Part shown: piece by piece, positions 19,138-28,275 of the stretch | How the letters are laid out: the number at the start of each line of letters is the position of its first letter | Position numbering within the stretch: position 1 is the stretch's first letter | Source: Pseudomonadota bacterium | Lineage (GTDB): Bacteria > Pseudomonadota > Gammaproteobacteria > Steroidobacterales > Woeseiaceae | Length of the DNA stretch: 64,000 bases | NCBI GenBank assembly: GCA_027621915.1 | Contig: JAQCAD010000003.1 | Coordinates: 1 to 64,000, forward strand | Direction of reading: 5' to 3' | The notes under the pieces: model-generated | The model's database searches: none | What the model saw: the letters and a program-made list of their open reading frames with translations, nothing else | Told to the model about the DNA's origin: nothing | Translations under genes and position numbers: made by a program

Positions 19138-19218
19138 AAAGACAATGATCAATTACTCTATTGATTATGTAACCACTTAATTCACTGTTTTATATAGATA
19201 AAATAGTATATTTGATAA

Positions 19219-19242
19219 TAATTCTATAGATCTATAGAATTA
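19219..19242. promoter_or_regulatory. Perfect 24-bp palindrome, probable TetR operator
   Basis: A 24-base perfect palindrome with the 12-base half TAATTCTATAGA lies 22 bases upstream of the TetR start codon, in a strikingly AT-rich stretch (19140-19245) that contrasts with the genes around it. Size, symmetry and position match an autoregulatory TetR-family operator. Which promoter it covers is not clear. Confidence 0.6.
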
Positions 19243-19264
19243 CGGCCCTGTACGCTCCAAAGCG

Positions 19265-19888
19265 ATGAAACCCGTGGCCCCGTCCCCCGACAACGATCGA
19301 TACCAGCATCAACGCCAACAGGCCATCAGGTCTGCGGCGTCCGTTTTCGCGGCCAAGGGGTTTCACGGCGCCAGCACGAAGGACATTGCGGAGCACATGG
19401 GAATCAAGCAGGGCAGTCTTTACTACTACTTCAAGTCGAAAGAGGAAGCACTGGGTGAAGTCTGTCGATACGGAATAGAAGAGTACGTAGAACATATGAC
19501 GTCGATTGCGGTCAGCGATCAGCCATTCGAATCAAAATTGATGGCCACGATTACGTCGCACCTGACGAGTTATCGAGAGAGAAACGAGGCGCTAAAAGTC
19601 CACAATGACGAACGCTTGTACTTGCCAGAAGAAAAACGGGCGACGCTCAAATTGCTTGGTAGTAAATATCGCCAGCAGCTGGAAGGAATATTTGAAGAAG
19701 GGGTCAAGAGTGGCGCACTGCGTGGCTCGCTGGATTGTCATTTCGCCGCACAAGCAGTAATTGGCATGTGCAATGCCTGGGGCGACATCATTGTTCGAGA
19801 ACCCGATCTCGATCTTTTCGACACAATTCAAAAATGCACGGACTTGATCCTGAACGGTTTTCGAGAACGACGAATAGTGAAACGGTAG
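19265..19888 (+). CDS. TetR family transcriptional regulator
   Basis: 207-residue regulator. The N-terminal DNA-binding domain is canonical: 'RQQAIRSAASVFAAKGFHGASTKDIAEHMGI' (in parts AASVFAAKGFHGAS, TKDIAEHMGI) and the recognition helix KQGSLYYYFKSKEEAL, residues about 15-65. The C-terminal ligand domain resembles the TetR_C_33/AcrR-like group but gives no ligand. A perfect palindrome stands immediately upstream and cysC and sat follow on the same strand (54 bases to the cysC start), so it likely controls itself and perhaps the sulfate-activation genes; that link is inferred from position. Confidence 0.88.
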   Translation: MKPVAPSPDNDRYQHQRQQAIRSAASVFAAKGFHGASTKDIAEHMGIKQGSLYYYFKSKEEALGEVCRYGIEEYVEHMTSIAVSDQPFESKLMATITSHLTSYRERNEALKVHNDERLYLPEEKRATLKLLGSKYRQQLEGIFEEGVKSGALRGSLDCHFAAQAVIGMCNAWGDIIVREPDLDLFDTIQKCTDLILNGFRERRIVKR

Positions 19889-19942
19889 ACGGAATTACCG
19901 ATTGAATTCTGGAATTTGATTAGTGAGCAAAAGGAATTAGTT

Positions 19943-20611
19943 ATGGCAAAGCAAATCGCAACGAATGTCACCTGGCAAAGTGGAGAAATTTCCCGCGAGG
20001 ATCGTTATCAGATTCTCCGGCAGAAAGGAATCACAATTTGGTTCACGGGCTTGTCGGGAAGCGGAAAAAGTACGATTGCAGTTGCAGTGGAAAAAGCACT
20101 GTTTGCAATGGGCAAATTGTCATACCGACTGGATGGTGACAACGTACGCCTGGGCATCAACAAGAATCTTGGCTTCTCAGAGGCAGATCGTAAGGAAAAC
20201 ATTCGCCGCATCGGCGAGATCGCCAAATTGTTCGGCGATGCCGGCGTAATTTCTCTGTCGAGTTTTATCAGCCCGTACAAATCGGATCGCGATGAGGTTC
20301 GTGCACTACACGAAGCCGCGAACCTGCAATTCGTGGAGGTCTATGTAGATTGCGCGCTGAGTGTCGCCGAGGAACGGGACCCTAAAGGCCTGTACAAAAA
20401 AGCGCGAGCTGGCGAAATCAAGAATTTCACCGGTATCGATGATCCGTATGAAGCGCCGGTGAAAGCGGAAATTCACCTCAGGACGGATGAAATGAGTCTT
20501 GAAGAAGAAGTCGCGATCATCATCGATTACCTCGTTGCAAACGAAGTTATCCGACCAGAAAATTATTCCCGAGCCAGCGATAAAGCAGCAGGCTCGGCCA
20601 CAGCAAACTAG
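19943..20611 (+). CDS. cysC: Adenylylsulfate (APS) kinase
   Basis: 222-residue kinase that phosphorylates adenosine 5'-phosphosulfate to PAPS. P-loop GLSGSGKST at about residues 37-45, then 'RLDGDNVRLGINKNLGFSEADRKENIRR' (in parts DGDNVR, GFSEADRKENIRR), the mobile-lid motif 'FISPYKSDRDEVR' and 'DPKGLYKKARAGEIKNFTGIDDPYEAP' (in parts), all typical of CysC. I start at ATG 19943 (AGGA eight or so bases upstream) rather than TTG 19916. An N-terminal tail of about 20 residues and a C-terminal tail of about 25 residues extend beyond the core. Ten bases before sat. Confidence 0.93.
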   Translation: MAKQIATNVTWQSGEISREDRYQILRQKGITIWFTGLSGSGKSTIAVAVEKALFAMGKLSYRLDGDNVRLGINKNLGFSEADRKENIRRIGEIAKLFGDAGVISLSSFISPYKSDRDEVRALHEAANLQFVEVYVDCALSVAEERDPKGLYKKARAGEIKNFTGIDDPYEAPVKAEIHLRTDEMSLEEEVAIIIDYLVANEVIRPENYSRASDKAAGSATAN

Positions 20612-20620
20612 GAGCCAGGG

Positions 20621-21826
20621 ATGATTAGTCCACATGGGGCGGATGCCCTCGATCCACGAATCGTTTCAAAAAATGAAGACAGAAAAGCATTATTGGCAGA
20701 AGCGAACACGCTGCCGTCAATCGTCCTGAATTCAGCGGCGGCCGCCAACGCAGTAATGCTGGGTGCGGGCTACTTCACACCGCTGAAGGGATTCATGAAC
20801 CTCGCGGATGCCATGAGTGTTGCATCGGACATGCGAACAATTGACGGGCTGTTCTGGCCCGTGCCCGTGTTAAATCTTTGCGAAAGCATTGACACCATCG
20901 ATGGCGCGACGCGCATAGCACTGCGTGATCCGAACGTGGACGGAAATCCGGTCCTGGCGGTCATGGATGTTACCAGTATCGAGAAAGTATCTGACGAGCA
21001 ACTGGATGCCATGACAGCGCAGGTCTTCGGTACGATGGATTCATCCCATCCCGGCGTCGCCGTGTTCAGGTCATTGGGTCGTTACTGTATCGCCGGCGAC
21101 ATCCACGTTCTCAACTTCAGCTACTTCGGTGAAGAATTTGCAGGTACTTTCAAAACGGCGGGTGAGATTCGCGACGAGATCAGCGCGCGCGGCTGGGAAA
21201 AGGTCGTGGCGTTTCAGACGCGTAACCCGATGCATCTTGCGCACGAAGAACTTTGCAGGATGGCCAAAGATCGGCTGCACGCCGACGGCATTGTTATTCA
21301 TATGCTGCTTGGCAGACTGAAGGAAGGGGATATTCCAGCTTCAGTTCGTGACGCCTGCATTCGTAAAATGGTCGACGTCTATTTCCCCGAAAATTCCGTC
21401 ATGGTCAACGGTTACGGCTTCGATATGCTATATGCTGGTCCGCGGGAGGCACTGTTGCACGCCGTTTTTCGACAGAATATGGGCGCGACCCACCTCATTG
21501 TCGGACGCGACCACGCTGGCGTTGGCAGTTACTACGGTCCCTTCGATGCCCAGGCCATTTTTGAAAGCCTGCCGGAGGGCGCACTCGAAATTGAGATATT
21601 TGCTGCTGATCACACAGCATGGTCGAAGAAACTCAATCGCGTTGTCATGATGAGCGAAGCAGAGAACCACGCTCCGGAAGACTACGTATTCCTGTCGGGA
21701 ACCAAAGTTCGCGAAATGCTGGGGCAGGGTATTGCTCCGCCGCCGGAATTCTCCCGTCCGGAGGTTGCACAGATCCTGATGGATTATTATCAGCTGGAAG
21801 ATCGAAAGGCTGCCGTAGGCGAGTAA
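20621..21826 (+). CDS. sat: Sulfate adenylyltransferase, homomeric type
   Basis: 401-residue ATP sulfurylase of the single-subunit (Sat/MET3) type, not the heterodimeric CysD/CysN type. It makes APS and pyrophosphate from sulfate and ATP. The active-site motif is QTRNPMHLAHE at residues 199-209 and the second nucleotide motif GRDHAGVGSYYG near residue 295; an N-terminal PUA-like domain precedes (GYFTPLKGFMN). The usual arginine in the first motif (RNPxHRAHE) is leucine here. Paired with cysC it would yield PAPS; no APS reductase, CysH or sulfotransferase is in the window. Confidence 0.93.
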   Translation: MISPHGADALDPRIVSKNEDRKALLAEANTLPSIVLNSAAAANAVMLGAGYFTPLKGFMNLADAMSVASDMRTIDGLFWPVPVLNLCESIDTIDGATRIALRDPNVDGNPVLAVMDVTSIEKVSDEQLDAMTAQVFGTMDSSHPGVAVFRSLGRYCIAGDIHVLNFSYFGEEFAGTFKTAGEIRDEISARGWEKVVAFQTRNPMHLAHEELCRMAKDRLHADGIVIHMLLGRLKEGDIPASVRDACIRKMVDVYFPENSVMVNGYGFDMLYAGPREALLHAVFRQNMGATHLIVGRDHAGVGSYYGPFDAQAIFESLPEGALEIEIFAADHTAWSKKLNRVVMMSEAENHAPEDYVFLSGTKVREMLGQGIAPPPEFSRPEVAQILMDYYQLEDRKAAVGE

Positions 21827-21907
21827 AGCTCAAAGCTGCGCGGGCTGGAAGAACCGGTTATCCTTCCGCCCTTCACTAATGGTCAGGTATGGAAAGTGAC
21901 AGGGCGG

Positions 21908-24358
21908 ATGGACGCAGCATATAACCCCGAGCAGGTTGAGCAGAAAGCTCGAGAGTACTGGGAAGAAAATCGTTGTTTCGAGGTCGACGAGGACCCGGAC
22001 AAAAAGCCGTTCTATTGCCTGACAATGTTTCCGTATCCCAGCGGTCATCTGCACATGGGACACGTCCGGGTTTTCACGCTCTCGGATGTTATCGCGCGTT
22101 ATCAACGCATGCAGGGTAAACATGTGCTGCAGCCGATGGGCTGGGATGCGTTTGGCCTGCCGGCGGAAAATGCAGCGATCAAACGCGGCGTGCCGCCGGC
22201 AAAATGGACCTACCAGAATATCGCGGACATGCGCGGGCAGTTCAAAAGGCTTGGCTATGGTTACGACTGGCGCCGTGAGCTGACCACTTGCAAACCTGAA
22301 TATTACCGGTGGGAGCAATGGCTTTTTACGAAGCTCTTCGAGAAAGGCCTCGTTTATCGCAAGAATTCGATCGTCAACTGGGATCCCGTCGACCAAACCG
22401 TGCTTGCGAACGAGCAGGTAATTGACGGTCGCGGCTGGAGATCGGATGCGCTGGTCGAGCGCCGCGAGATTCCGCAGTGGTTTATGAAGATCACAGCCTA
22501 CGCCGATGAGCTGCTCGAACACCTCGACAAGTTGCCCGGTTGGCCGGATTCCGTCAAATCGATGCAACGCAACTGGATTGGTCGTTCTGAGGGCATCGAG
22601 CTGTCATTTGATGTACAGGATGAAAGCGGTTCGTTGACCGTTTTCACGACCCGACCGGATACGTTAATGGGCGTGACCTACATGGCGGTCGCTGCAGAAC
22701 ATCCGCTGGCTGCAAAGGCAGCCGACTCTGATCCGAAGATCGCCGCCTTTATCGAGGACTGCAAGAAGATGCAGGCGGCGGAAGCCGCGATGGAGACGAT
22801 GGAAAAGAAAGGTATGCCACTCGGCATTTCTGCGATCCATCCGATCACAGGAGACGCCGTACCGCTCTGGGTCGCAAATTTCGTTTTGATGAGTTACGGA
22901 ACCGGTGCCGTCATGGCCGTACCGGGTCATGATTATCGTGACTGGGAATTTGCCAGCAAGCACGGGCTGCCGATCACAAAGGTGGTGGAGCCACTTGACG
23001 GTGCGAGCATCGATATATCTGAAGGACCATATGTCGAATACGGTCGCGTCATCAATTCCGGATTTATCGACGGCATGACTTTCGAACAGGCATTTGATGC
23101 GATTGCCGATAGATTCGCCGCGGACGGTCGCGGCAAGCGCACAGTGAATTACCGGCTGCGTGACTGGGGTGTTTCAAGACAACGATATTGGGGCGCACCG
23201 ATTCCGATTATCTACTGCGAAAAATGCGGTGCACAGCCAGTACCCGAAGATCAGCTGCCTGTCGTGTTGCCGGAAGACGTTCAGATCACGGGCGTGGGCT
23301 CGCCCCTGAAAGACATGCCGGAGTTCTACGAAGCCGATTGCCCGAAGTGCGGCAATCCGGCGAGACGAGAAACGGATACGTTCGACACTTTCGTCGAATC
23401 GTCCTGGTACTTTTCCCGCTACGCGAGTCACGACTGCAACAATGCAATGTTGGACAAGCGCGAGTCGTACTGGATGCCGGTCGATCAATACACCGGTGGT
23501 GTTGAACACGCCATCCTGCATCTGTTGTATTCGCGGTTTTTCCAGAAGGTAATGCGCGACCTCGGATTGTCGGCGGCGGATGAGCCGTTTACCAATTTGC
23601 TGACGCAGGGCATGGTGCTGAAAGACGGTGCGAAGATGTCCAAGAACAAGGGCAATACCGTCGATCCAAAAGAGCTAATCGACAAATTTGGCGCAGATAC
23701 GGTGCGGCTTTTCATGATGTTCGCGGCGCCACCTGAACTGGCGCTCGAGTACTCTGATGATGGCGTTCAGGGTGCCTTCCGATTCCTGAAACGATTCTGG
23801 AGTGCCGTACATACGCATGCCGCGTCCGGGATCGTACCAGCGCTGAATATTGATGAGTTGAACGACGCGGAGCGGAACCTGCGCCGGAAGACACACCAGA
23901 CGATCGCGAAAGTCAGCGATGATATGGGTCGGCGCTATACGTTCAATACTGCGGTTGCTGCCAGTATGGAGCTACTGAATGCAGTCACGCGTTTTAATGA
24001 ACCATCGCCGCAGAGCGGAGCGGTCGTGCGAGAAGCACTGGAGGCTGTCGTGTTGTTCCTGTCGCCAATCGTGCCGCACATCTGTCACGAGCTCTGGGAA
24101 GTTATGGGCCACGAGACGGCAGTGGTAGATGAGCTCTGGCCGGCTTATGATGAATCTGCGATTCTACAGGACATGATCGAGATTGTGGTTCAGGTGAACG
24201 GAAAACTCCGCGCGAGAATTTCAGTGTCTGTCGATGCCAGTCGGGAAGACTTGGCCGCCCTTGCGCTCGCGGACGGTAACGTGCAACGGTTCATCAGCGG
24301 AAAAGAAATTCGCAAGACGATTGTTGTACCGGGTCGGCTGGTGAACGTCGTTGTATAG
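21908..24358 (+). CDS. leuS: Leucyl-tRNA synthetase
   Basis: 816-residue class I aminoacyl-tRNA synthetase. The HIGH motif appears as [13 protein letters not shown] near residue 46, the KMSKS motif as [11 protein letters not shown] near residue 576, and the CP1 editing domain carries '[22 protein letters not shown]' features (in parts: [14 protein letters not shown]). The anticodon-binding and C-terminal domains are complete ([11 protein letters not shown]). I start at ATG 21908 ([10 protein letters not shown] aligns with family N-termini); GTG 21896 in frame would add four residues. The 3' end overlaps lptE by eight bases. Confidence 0.96.
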   Translation: MDAAYNPEQVEQKAREYWEENRCFEVDEDPDKKPFYCLTMFPYPSGHLHMGHVRVFTLSDVIARYQRMQGKHVLQPMGWDAFGLPAENAAIKRGVPPAKWTYQNIADMRGQFKRLGYGYDWRRELTTCKPEYYRWEQWLFTKLFEKGLVYRKNSIVNWDPVDQTVLANEQVIDGRGWRSDALVERREIPQWFMKITAYADELLEHLDKLPGWPDSVKSMQRNWIGRSEGIELSFDVQDESGSLTVFTTRPDTLMGVTYMAVAAEHPLAAKAADSDPKIAAFIEDCKKMQAAEAAMETMEKKGMPLGISAIHPITGDAVPLWVANFVLMSYGTGAVMAVPGHDYRDWEFASKHGLPITKVVEPLDGASIDISEGPYVEYGRVINSGFIDGMTFEQAFDAIADRFAADGRGKRTVNYRLRDWGVSRQRYWGAPIPIIYCEKCGAQPVPEDQLPVVLPEDVQITGVGSPLKDMPEFYEADCPKCGNPARRETDTFDTFVESSWYFSRYASHDCNNAMLDKRESYWMPVDQYTGGVEHAILHLLYSRFFQKVMRDLGLSAADEPFTNLLTQGMVLKDGAKMSKNKGNTVDPKELIDKFGADTVRLFMMFAAPPELALEYSDDGVQGAFRFLKRFWSAVHTHAASGIVPALNIDELNDAERNLRRKTHQTIAKVSDDMGRRYTFNTAVAASMELLNAVTRFNEPSPQSGAVVREALEAVVLFLSPIVPHICHELWEVMGHETAVVDELWPAYDESAILQDMIEIVVQVNGKLRARISVSVDASREDLAALALADGNVQRFISGKEIRKTIVVPGRLVNVVV

Positions 24359-24827
24359 AATCGGCACAGTATTAGTCGCGATATTGCTGACCGGCTGCGG
24401 TTTCCAGATGCGAGGCGTGGCAACGGTACCGCCGGAGATGTCGCGGACCTATATCGAAACAAATGATCGTTATAGCTTGTTCTATCGCGAGCTGCGCGAC
24501 AGCTTCAGGCGCTCCGGGATTGAGGTCGTCGATGCGCCGATTGACGCGACGGCGACATTCACAATTCATGCCGATCAGACAGGACAGCGCGTGTTGTCTG
24601 TTTCTGCGCGAAATGTTCCGCGCGAGTTTGAAGTTTTTTACGTTGTGAGTTACGACGTTGTGGCCTCTGACAAAGTCATCCTTGAACCACGGACCCAGAC
24701 ACTGACACGCGACTACACCTGGGACGAAACGGAAGTGCTCGGGAAAGAAAAGGAAGAGCAGCTACTTCGTACGTCGGTCGTAAATGATCTGATTCGGGTC
24801 ATACTTATTCAGCTGTCGTCACTCTGA
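24351..24827 (+). CDS. lptE: LPS-assembly lipoprotein LptE
   Basis: 158-residue outer-membrane lipoprotein that plugs the LptD barrel and helps place lipopolysaccharide in the outer leaflet. A short signal peptide ends at lipobox LLTGC (Cys16), followed by the family's [14 protein letters not shown] and the '[18 protein letters not shown]' and '[13 protein letters not shown]' strands. Translation begins at TTG 24351, overlapping the end of leuS by eight bases, as in other genomes. Unusually, holA does not follow directly; it lies 7.4 kb further on. Confidence 0.9.
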   Translation: MYRIGTVLVAILLTGCGFQMRGVATVPPEMSRTYIETNDRYSLFYRELRDSFRRSGIEVVDAPIDATATFTIHADQTGQRVLSVSARNVPREFEVFYVVSYDVVASDKVILEPRTQTLTRDYTWDETEVLGKEKEEQLLRTSVVNDLIRVILIQLSSL

Positions 24828-24838
24828 GAGCGATTTCC

Positions 24839-25354
24839 GTGTTCCAGCCGGCAGTACAACGTAAAGTCCTGTGCGTCGGAGACATCGATCCACGGGACGT
24901 TGAAGAATTTCTTGGGCGTTTCCGCCTGGTACCAGGCTGGATCGCAGACGGCAATCCGATACCTGCAAGTTTCTGGGGTGATCCCGAAGCAGGCATCATC
25001 GGCAGGCGGGTTTTCATTCGTGCCGACACGCCGATTCACTCCATGCTGCATGAAGTCTGTCACGTCATCTGCATGTCAAGTGATCGCCGGGATCAACTCG
25101 ATCGAGATGCGGGTAGTGATGACATGGAAGAGTCAGCCGTTTGTTACCTGCAAATCGTGCTGGCCGATTACATTTCCGGTGTCGGGCGAGAACGGCTAAT
25201 GCGGGATATGGACGAGTGGGGTTACAGCTTTCGTCTCGGTCGCACGGAGCGCTGGTTTCAGGATGATGCGAACGATGCCGAGGCCTGGCTCAGGGCAGAG
25301 GGTTTGTTGAGTTCGACCAACGAAGCGATATTCTGCCTGCGAGGGGAGCAATAA
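24839..25354 (+). CDS. Uncharacterised HEVCH-motif putative zinc protein
   Basis: 171 residues from GTG 24839, 11 bases after lptE. Family not recognised by name. It contains a perfect HExxH zinc-hydrolase signature, HEVCH at residues 71-75, inside 'HSMLHEVCHVICMS', then an acidic stretch (DQLDRDAGSDDMEESAVCYLQ) whose EES lies about 30 residues later, where a gluzincin-type third ligand would fall. A tryptophan- and acid-rich C-terminus follows (WFQDDANDAEAWL). No signal peptide or membrane helix, so it is probably cytosolic. Catalysis is inferred only from the motif. Confidence 0.7.
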   Translation: MFQPAVQRKVLCVGDIDPRDVEEFLGRFRLVPGWIADGNPIPASFWGDPEAGIIGRRVFIRADTPIHSMLHEVCHVICMSSDRRDQLDRDAGSDDMEESAVCYLQIVLADYISGVGRERLMRDMDEWGYSFRLGRTERWFQDDANDAEAWLRAEGLLSSTNEAIFCLRGEQ

Positions 25355-25451
25355 AAACAACAACTTACGGAATATAAGCGTTTCTGCTGCTGGCGCTCTG
25401 CCTCTGTACTGTGCACTATGTTTGGCAGGATTTTCAGCGGCTGAGCGATGC

Positions 25452-26150
25452 ATGGCACTAATCCGCTACATGTTCTATCTCCTGGGGATCGCGTTTTTCA
25501 CGTGGATGCTGACTGCGCTCGAAATAGCTTCCCCGGGCAGTTTGAATTTACAGGTCTTTACGGATGCCTCGGATACACTCGGAACGAGTGAGTATTCGCC
25601 GCTCGAGACAATTCAGGTAGGCGTTCTTGCAGTATGCGGGCTGCTTTATGCCTGGGTCGCCAGCAACTGCCCGTCGCAGCGTCCGATCGCCTTCACATTC
25701 GGCGGCATGGCTCTAAGTTTCATCATTCGCGAGCTGGATTATTTTCTCGACTTGTATATCGCGGACAATTTCTGGCAGTTGTTGCTTGGCGTTGTTCTGG
25801 CGTTACTGATTGCCTACCTCTACCGACACCGTCGACGATTTCGTATCGCCTGGCACCGATTGTGGCCATCGCCTGGTATGACGTTGCTGTTCGCGGGCTC
25901 GACAATCATCTTTGCTTTTGTGCCGCTGGTGGGCCACGAGCCGTTGTGGGTAGCAATTCTTGGTGACAACTATCACCGTGTCGTGAAACTGGCCGTCGAA
26001 GAATTCATTGAATTGTCGGGTTACTTTCTTTGGCTCATCGGCACGATTGAGTACACCTACCAGGCGAAAGCGATATCGTCGCAGGAGCCACAGACGGTTG
26101 CCGCCAAAAGGCGGGCGGGCAGGTTGCCGAAATCGAAGGGCAGGTTCTGA
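25452..26150 (+). CDS. Unknown inner-membrane protein
   Basis: About 232 residues from ATG 25452 (a TTG ten codons upstream is possible). Five or six hydrophobic helices are evident (YMFYLLGIAFFTWMLTALEI, IQVGVLAVCGLLYAWVA, FGGMALSFIIRELDYFLDLYI in pieces, FWQLLLGVVLALLIAYLY, MTLLFAGSTIIFAFVPLVG, FIELSGYFLWLIGTIEYTY) and a basic tail (AAKRRAGRLPKSKGRF). Glu/Asp pairs sit inside membrane segments (IIRELDYFLD, EEFIELSG). No family or function recognised. Confidence 0.65.
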   Translation: MALIRYMFYLLGIAFFTWMLTALEIASPGSLNLQVFTDASDTLGTSEYSPLETIQVGVLAVCGLLYAWVASNCPSQRPIAFTFGGMALSFIIRELDYFLDLYIADNFWQLLLGVVLALLIAYLYRHRRRFRIAWHRLWPSPGMTLLFAGSTIIFAFVPLVGHEPLWVAILGDNYHRVVKLAVEEFIELSGYFLWLIGTIEYTYQAKAISSQEPQTVAAKRRAGRLPKSKGRF

Positions 26151-26303
26151 CACGCGGGATAGATTCTGAGCCGACTAATAGTTATGTCGCTGATATTCCC
26201 GTGACCCAACTCTCCAATGGATCGACGCGGTTATCGGGCATAATGGCTCGCGACAGGCACGTGGCCGACACTGAGCGCTACAATACCAGGAGGTTCTGAA
26301 CCG

Positions 26304-27623
26304 ATGTCCGACCAAACGGAAGATGAAGGCCTGATTCGCGCGATCGGCCCAAAGGTACTGGGTCTGAACATCGTCAACATGGTGGTCGGCGGTGGGATTT
26401 TTGTCCTGCCCGGACTGCTTGCCGTACAGCTCGGTTCGGCGGCGATACTCGCGTACCTCGTCGTGTCGGCAGCGGTTGCCCTGATCTTCCTGTGTTTTGC
26501 CGAAGTTGGCAGCCGCATCACTCGCAGTGGCGGTGCTTACGCTTACGTAGAAGAAGCATTTGGTCCTTTCGCCGGATTTATCGCCTCAACATTGTTATGG
26601 TTCGGTTGGTGTGTCATGTCCGATGCAGCGATTACGGTCGCGATGGTCGATACCATCGCGATCGCGTTTCCGGTTCTCGCTGATCCGCTTCCGCGTGCAT
26701 TGTTCATCATCGTGCTGTTCGCTTTTTTGGCAATTGCAAACATCAGGGGCGTGAAGTCTGGCGTACGGCTCTTGGTATTCAACACGATTGCGAAGCTCGT
26801 TCCACTGCTGCTCCTGATAGCAGTTGGCCTTTTCGTGATCAATTTCGACAACCTGGCGATTCCCGAGTGGCCGACCCTTGAGAAAGTTGGCGCGGGCGCT
26901 CTTGTATTGGTCTTTGTATTCTCTGGTGCTGAGTCAGCACTCAGCTGTAGCGGCGAGATTAAAAATCCGTCAAAGACCGTACCGAAGGGACTGCTTCTCG
27001 GTCTTGGCGGCGTACTGATGTTGTATATCGGGCTGCAAACCGTCGCGCAGGGCGTACTCGGCGCAGAACTGGCCGGCAATACAGAAGCGCCTCTCGCGGC
27101 TGCGGCGACCGTAGTCTTCGGCAACTGGGGTGCGAAAATGCTGTTGATTGGCGGAGTCATTTCAATTTATGCAACGGTCAGCGGAGACCTGCTGAACACA
27201 CCGAGGGTCTTATTCGCGTCCGCAAGGGACGGCACATTGCCCGGATTCCTCACCAAAGTTCACCCGAAATACAAGACGCCGTATGTCGCGATTATCGTCT
27301 ACGCAGCTCTGATCGGCGGATTCGCATTGAGTGGGGTATTCAAGCCTCTCGCAGTTTTGGCATCCGGATCGATTCTCGTTGTTTATATCGGCGTTTGCCT
27401 CGCGGTACTTCGAATTCGCCAGCGCGACGGAGAACCGAATGCCGGCGAATTCAGATTACCGGGCGGGCCAGTCATTCCGCTGCTGGCCGTGGTAATCAAC
27501 GGGTGGTTGCTATGGCAGATGACTGCCGAAGAAGCGGTCGGGCTCTTAGCGCTGATCGGTTTCTCGGTCGCCTACTACGGGGCAAATTTCCTGATATTTC
27601 GAAAGCGCATCATGCAGTCGTGA
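26304..27623 (+). CDS. APC family amino acid permease
   Basis: 439-residue transporter with about twelve membrane helices. The APC-fold start is clear: 'GPKVLGLNIVNMVVGGGIFVLPG' in parts (IVNMVVGGGIFVLPG) with the broken first helix, then 'EVGSRITRSGGAYAYVEEAFG' (in parts) and 'FVFSGAESALSCSGEIKNPSKTVPKG' around helix 6 (FSGAES, EIKNPSKTVP). These are typical of amino acid/polyamine/organocation permeases. Substrate cannot be stated. It has a ribosome site (AGGAGG before ATG 26304). Confidence 0.88.
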   Translation: MSDQTEDEGLIRAIGPKVLGLNIVNMVVGGGIFVLPGLLAVQLGSAAILAYLVVSAAVALIFLCFAEVGSRITRSGGAYAYVEEAFGPFAGFIASTLLWFGWCVMSDAAITVAMVDTIAIAFPVLADPLPRALFIIVLFAFLAIANIRGVKSGVRLLVFNTIAKLVPLLLLIAVGLFVINFDNLAIPEWPTLEKVGAGALVLVFVFSGAESALSCSGEIKNPSKTVPKGLLLGLGGVLMLYIGLQTVAQGVLGAELAGNTEAPLAAAATVVFGNWGAKMLLIGGVISIYATVSGDLLNTPRVLFASARDGTLPGFLTKVHPKYKTPYVAIIVYAALIGGFALSGVFKPLAVLASGSILVVYIGVCLAVLRIRQRDGEPNAGEFRLPGGPVIPLLAVVINGWLLWQMTAEEAVGLLALIGFSVAYYGANFLIFRKRIMQS

Positions 27624-27744
27624 CGTAGAGTTGTCACAAGCCCGAGGGAACCGGCCGCACTTGCAGGAATCGTCGCTGGGGCGGGTGCGCAGATTTGCAT
27701 GACTAAACGATTCACTAACAATTCTAACTGATGGGGACTCAGGC

Positions 27745-28074
27745 ATGGCTTACTACTTTATTGCGAACGTAAAATTGAACGATGACAGCTGGATTCCGGA
27801 ATACGCTGCGAATGTGCATGACATCGTACATCGACACGGCGGGAAGTACCTGTCGCGCAGCGCTAATGTAACGACGCTGGAGGGGCCGGAGTCGACGTCG
27901 AATCTGGTCGCGGTGATTGAGTTTCCCTCGCAAGGTGATGCACAGGCGTTTGTCTCGGATCCGGATTACGCGCCGTATGCCGACGCGCGTAAGGCCGGTA
28001 CCGACAGCCAGATCATTGGCATTGATGCGACCGACGCGGCCGGTACGATCGCTTATTTGACACCTGGAGGTTAA
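27745..28074 (+). CDS. DUF1330 domain protein
   Basis: 109-residue protein with the small ferredoxin-like fold of DUF1330: a first strand (YYFIANVKLNDDSW), 'VHDIVHRHGGKYLSRSANVTTLEGPE' in parts (HGGKYLSR, TTLEG), and 'LVAVIEFPSQGDAQAFVSDPDYAPYADARKAG' in parts (VAVIEFPS, FVSDPDYAPY, RKAG). Members are small dimeric alpha-beta barrel proteins of unknown role. Stands alone between the permease and cysS. Confidence 0.8.
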   Translation: MAYYFIANVKLNDDSWIPEYAANVHDIVHRHGGKYLSRSANVTTLEGPESTSNLVAVIEFPSQGDAQAFVSDPDYAPYADARKAGTDSQIIGIDATDAAGTIAYLTPGG

Positions 28075-28275
28075 ACCGGCCGTTAACGGTGCCGCCGGAA
28101 TTTCCTCAGCAGTGTCCCGACAGGCGCGTCGATGAAGCCCGGGCGGTGCGAACAACGCCCTCGTAACCGCGACTCCATGTTCGAGCTGACAGTATTTCTC
28201 TGTGCCACGAATTGTCGTAGCGCTGTTATCATTGCGCCATCGGACACGACGGAAATCTGAACGGCAGAAATACGC

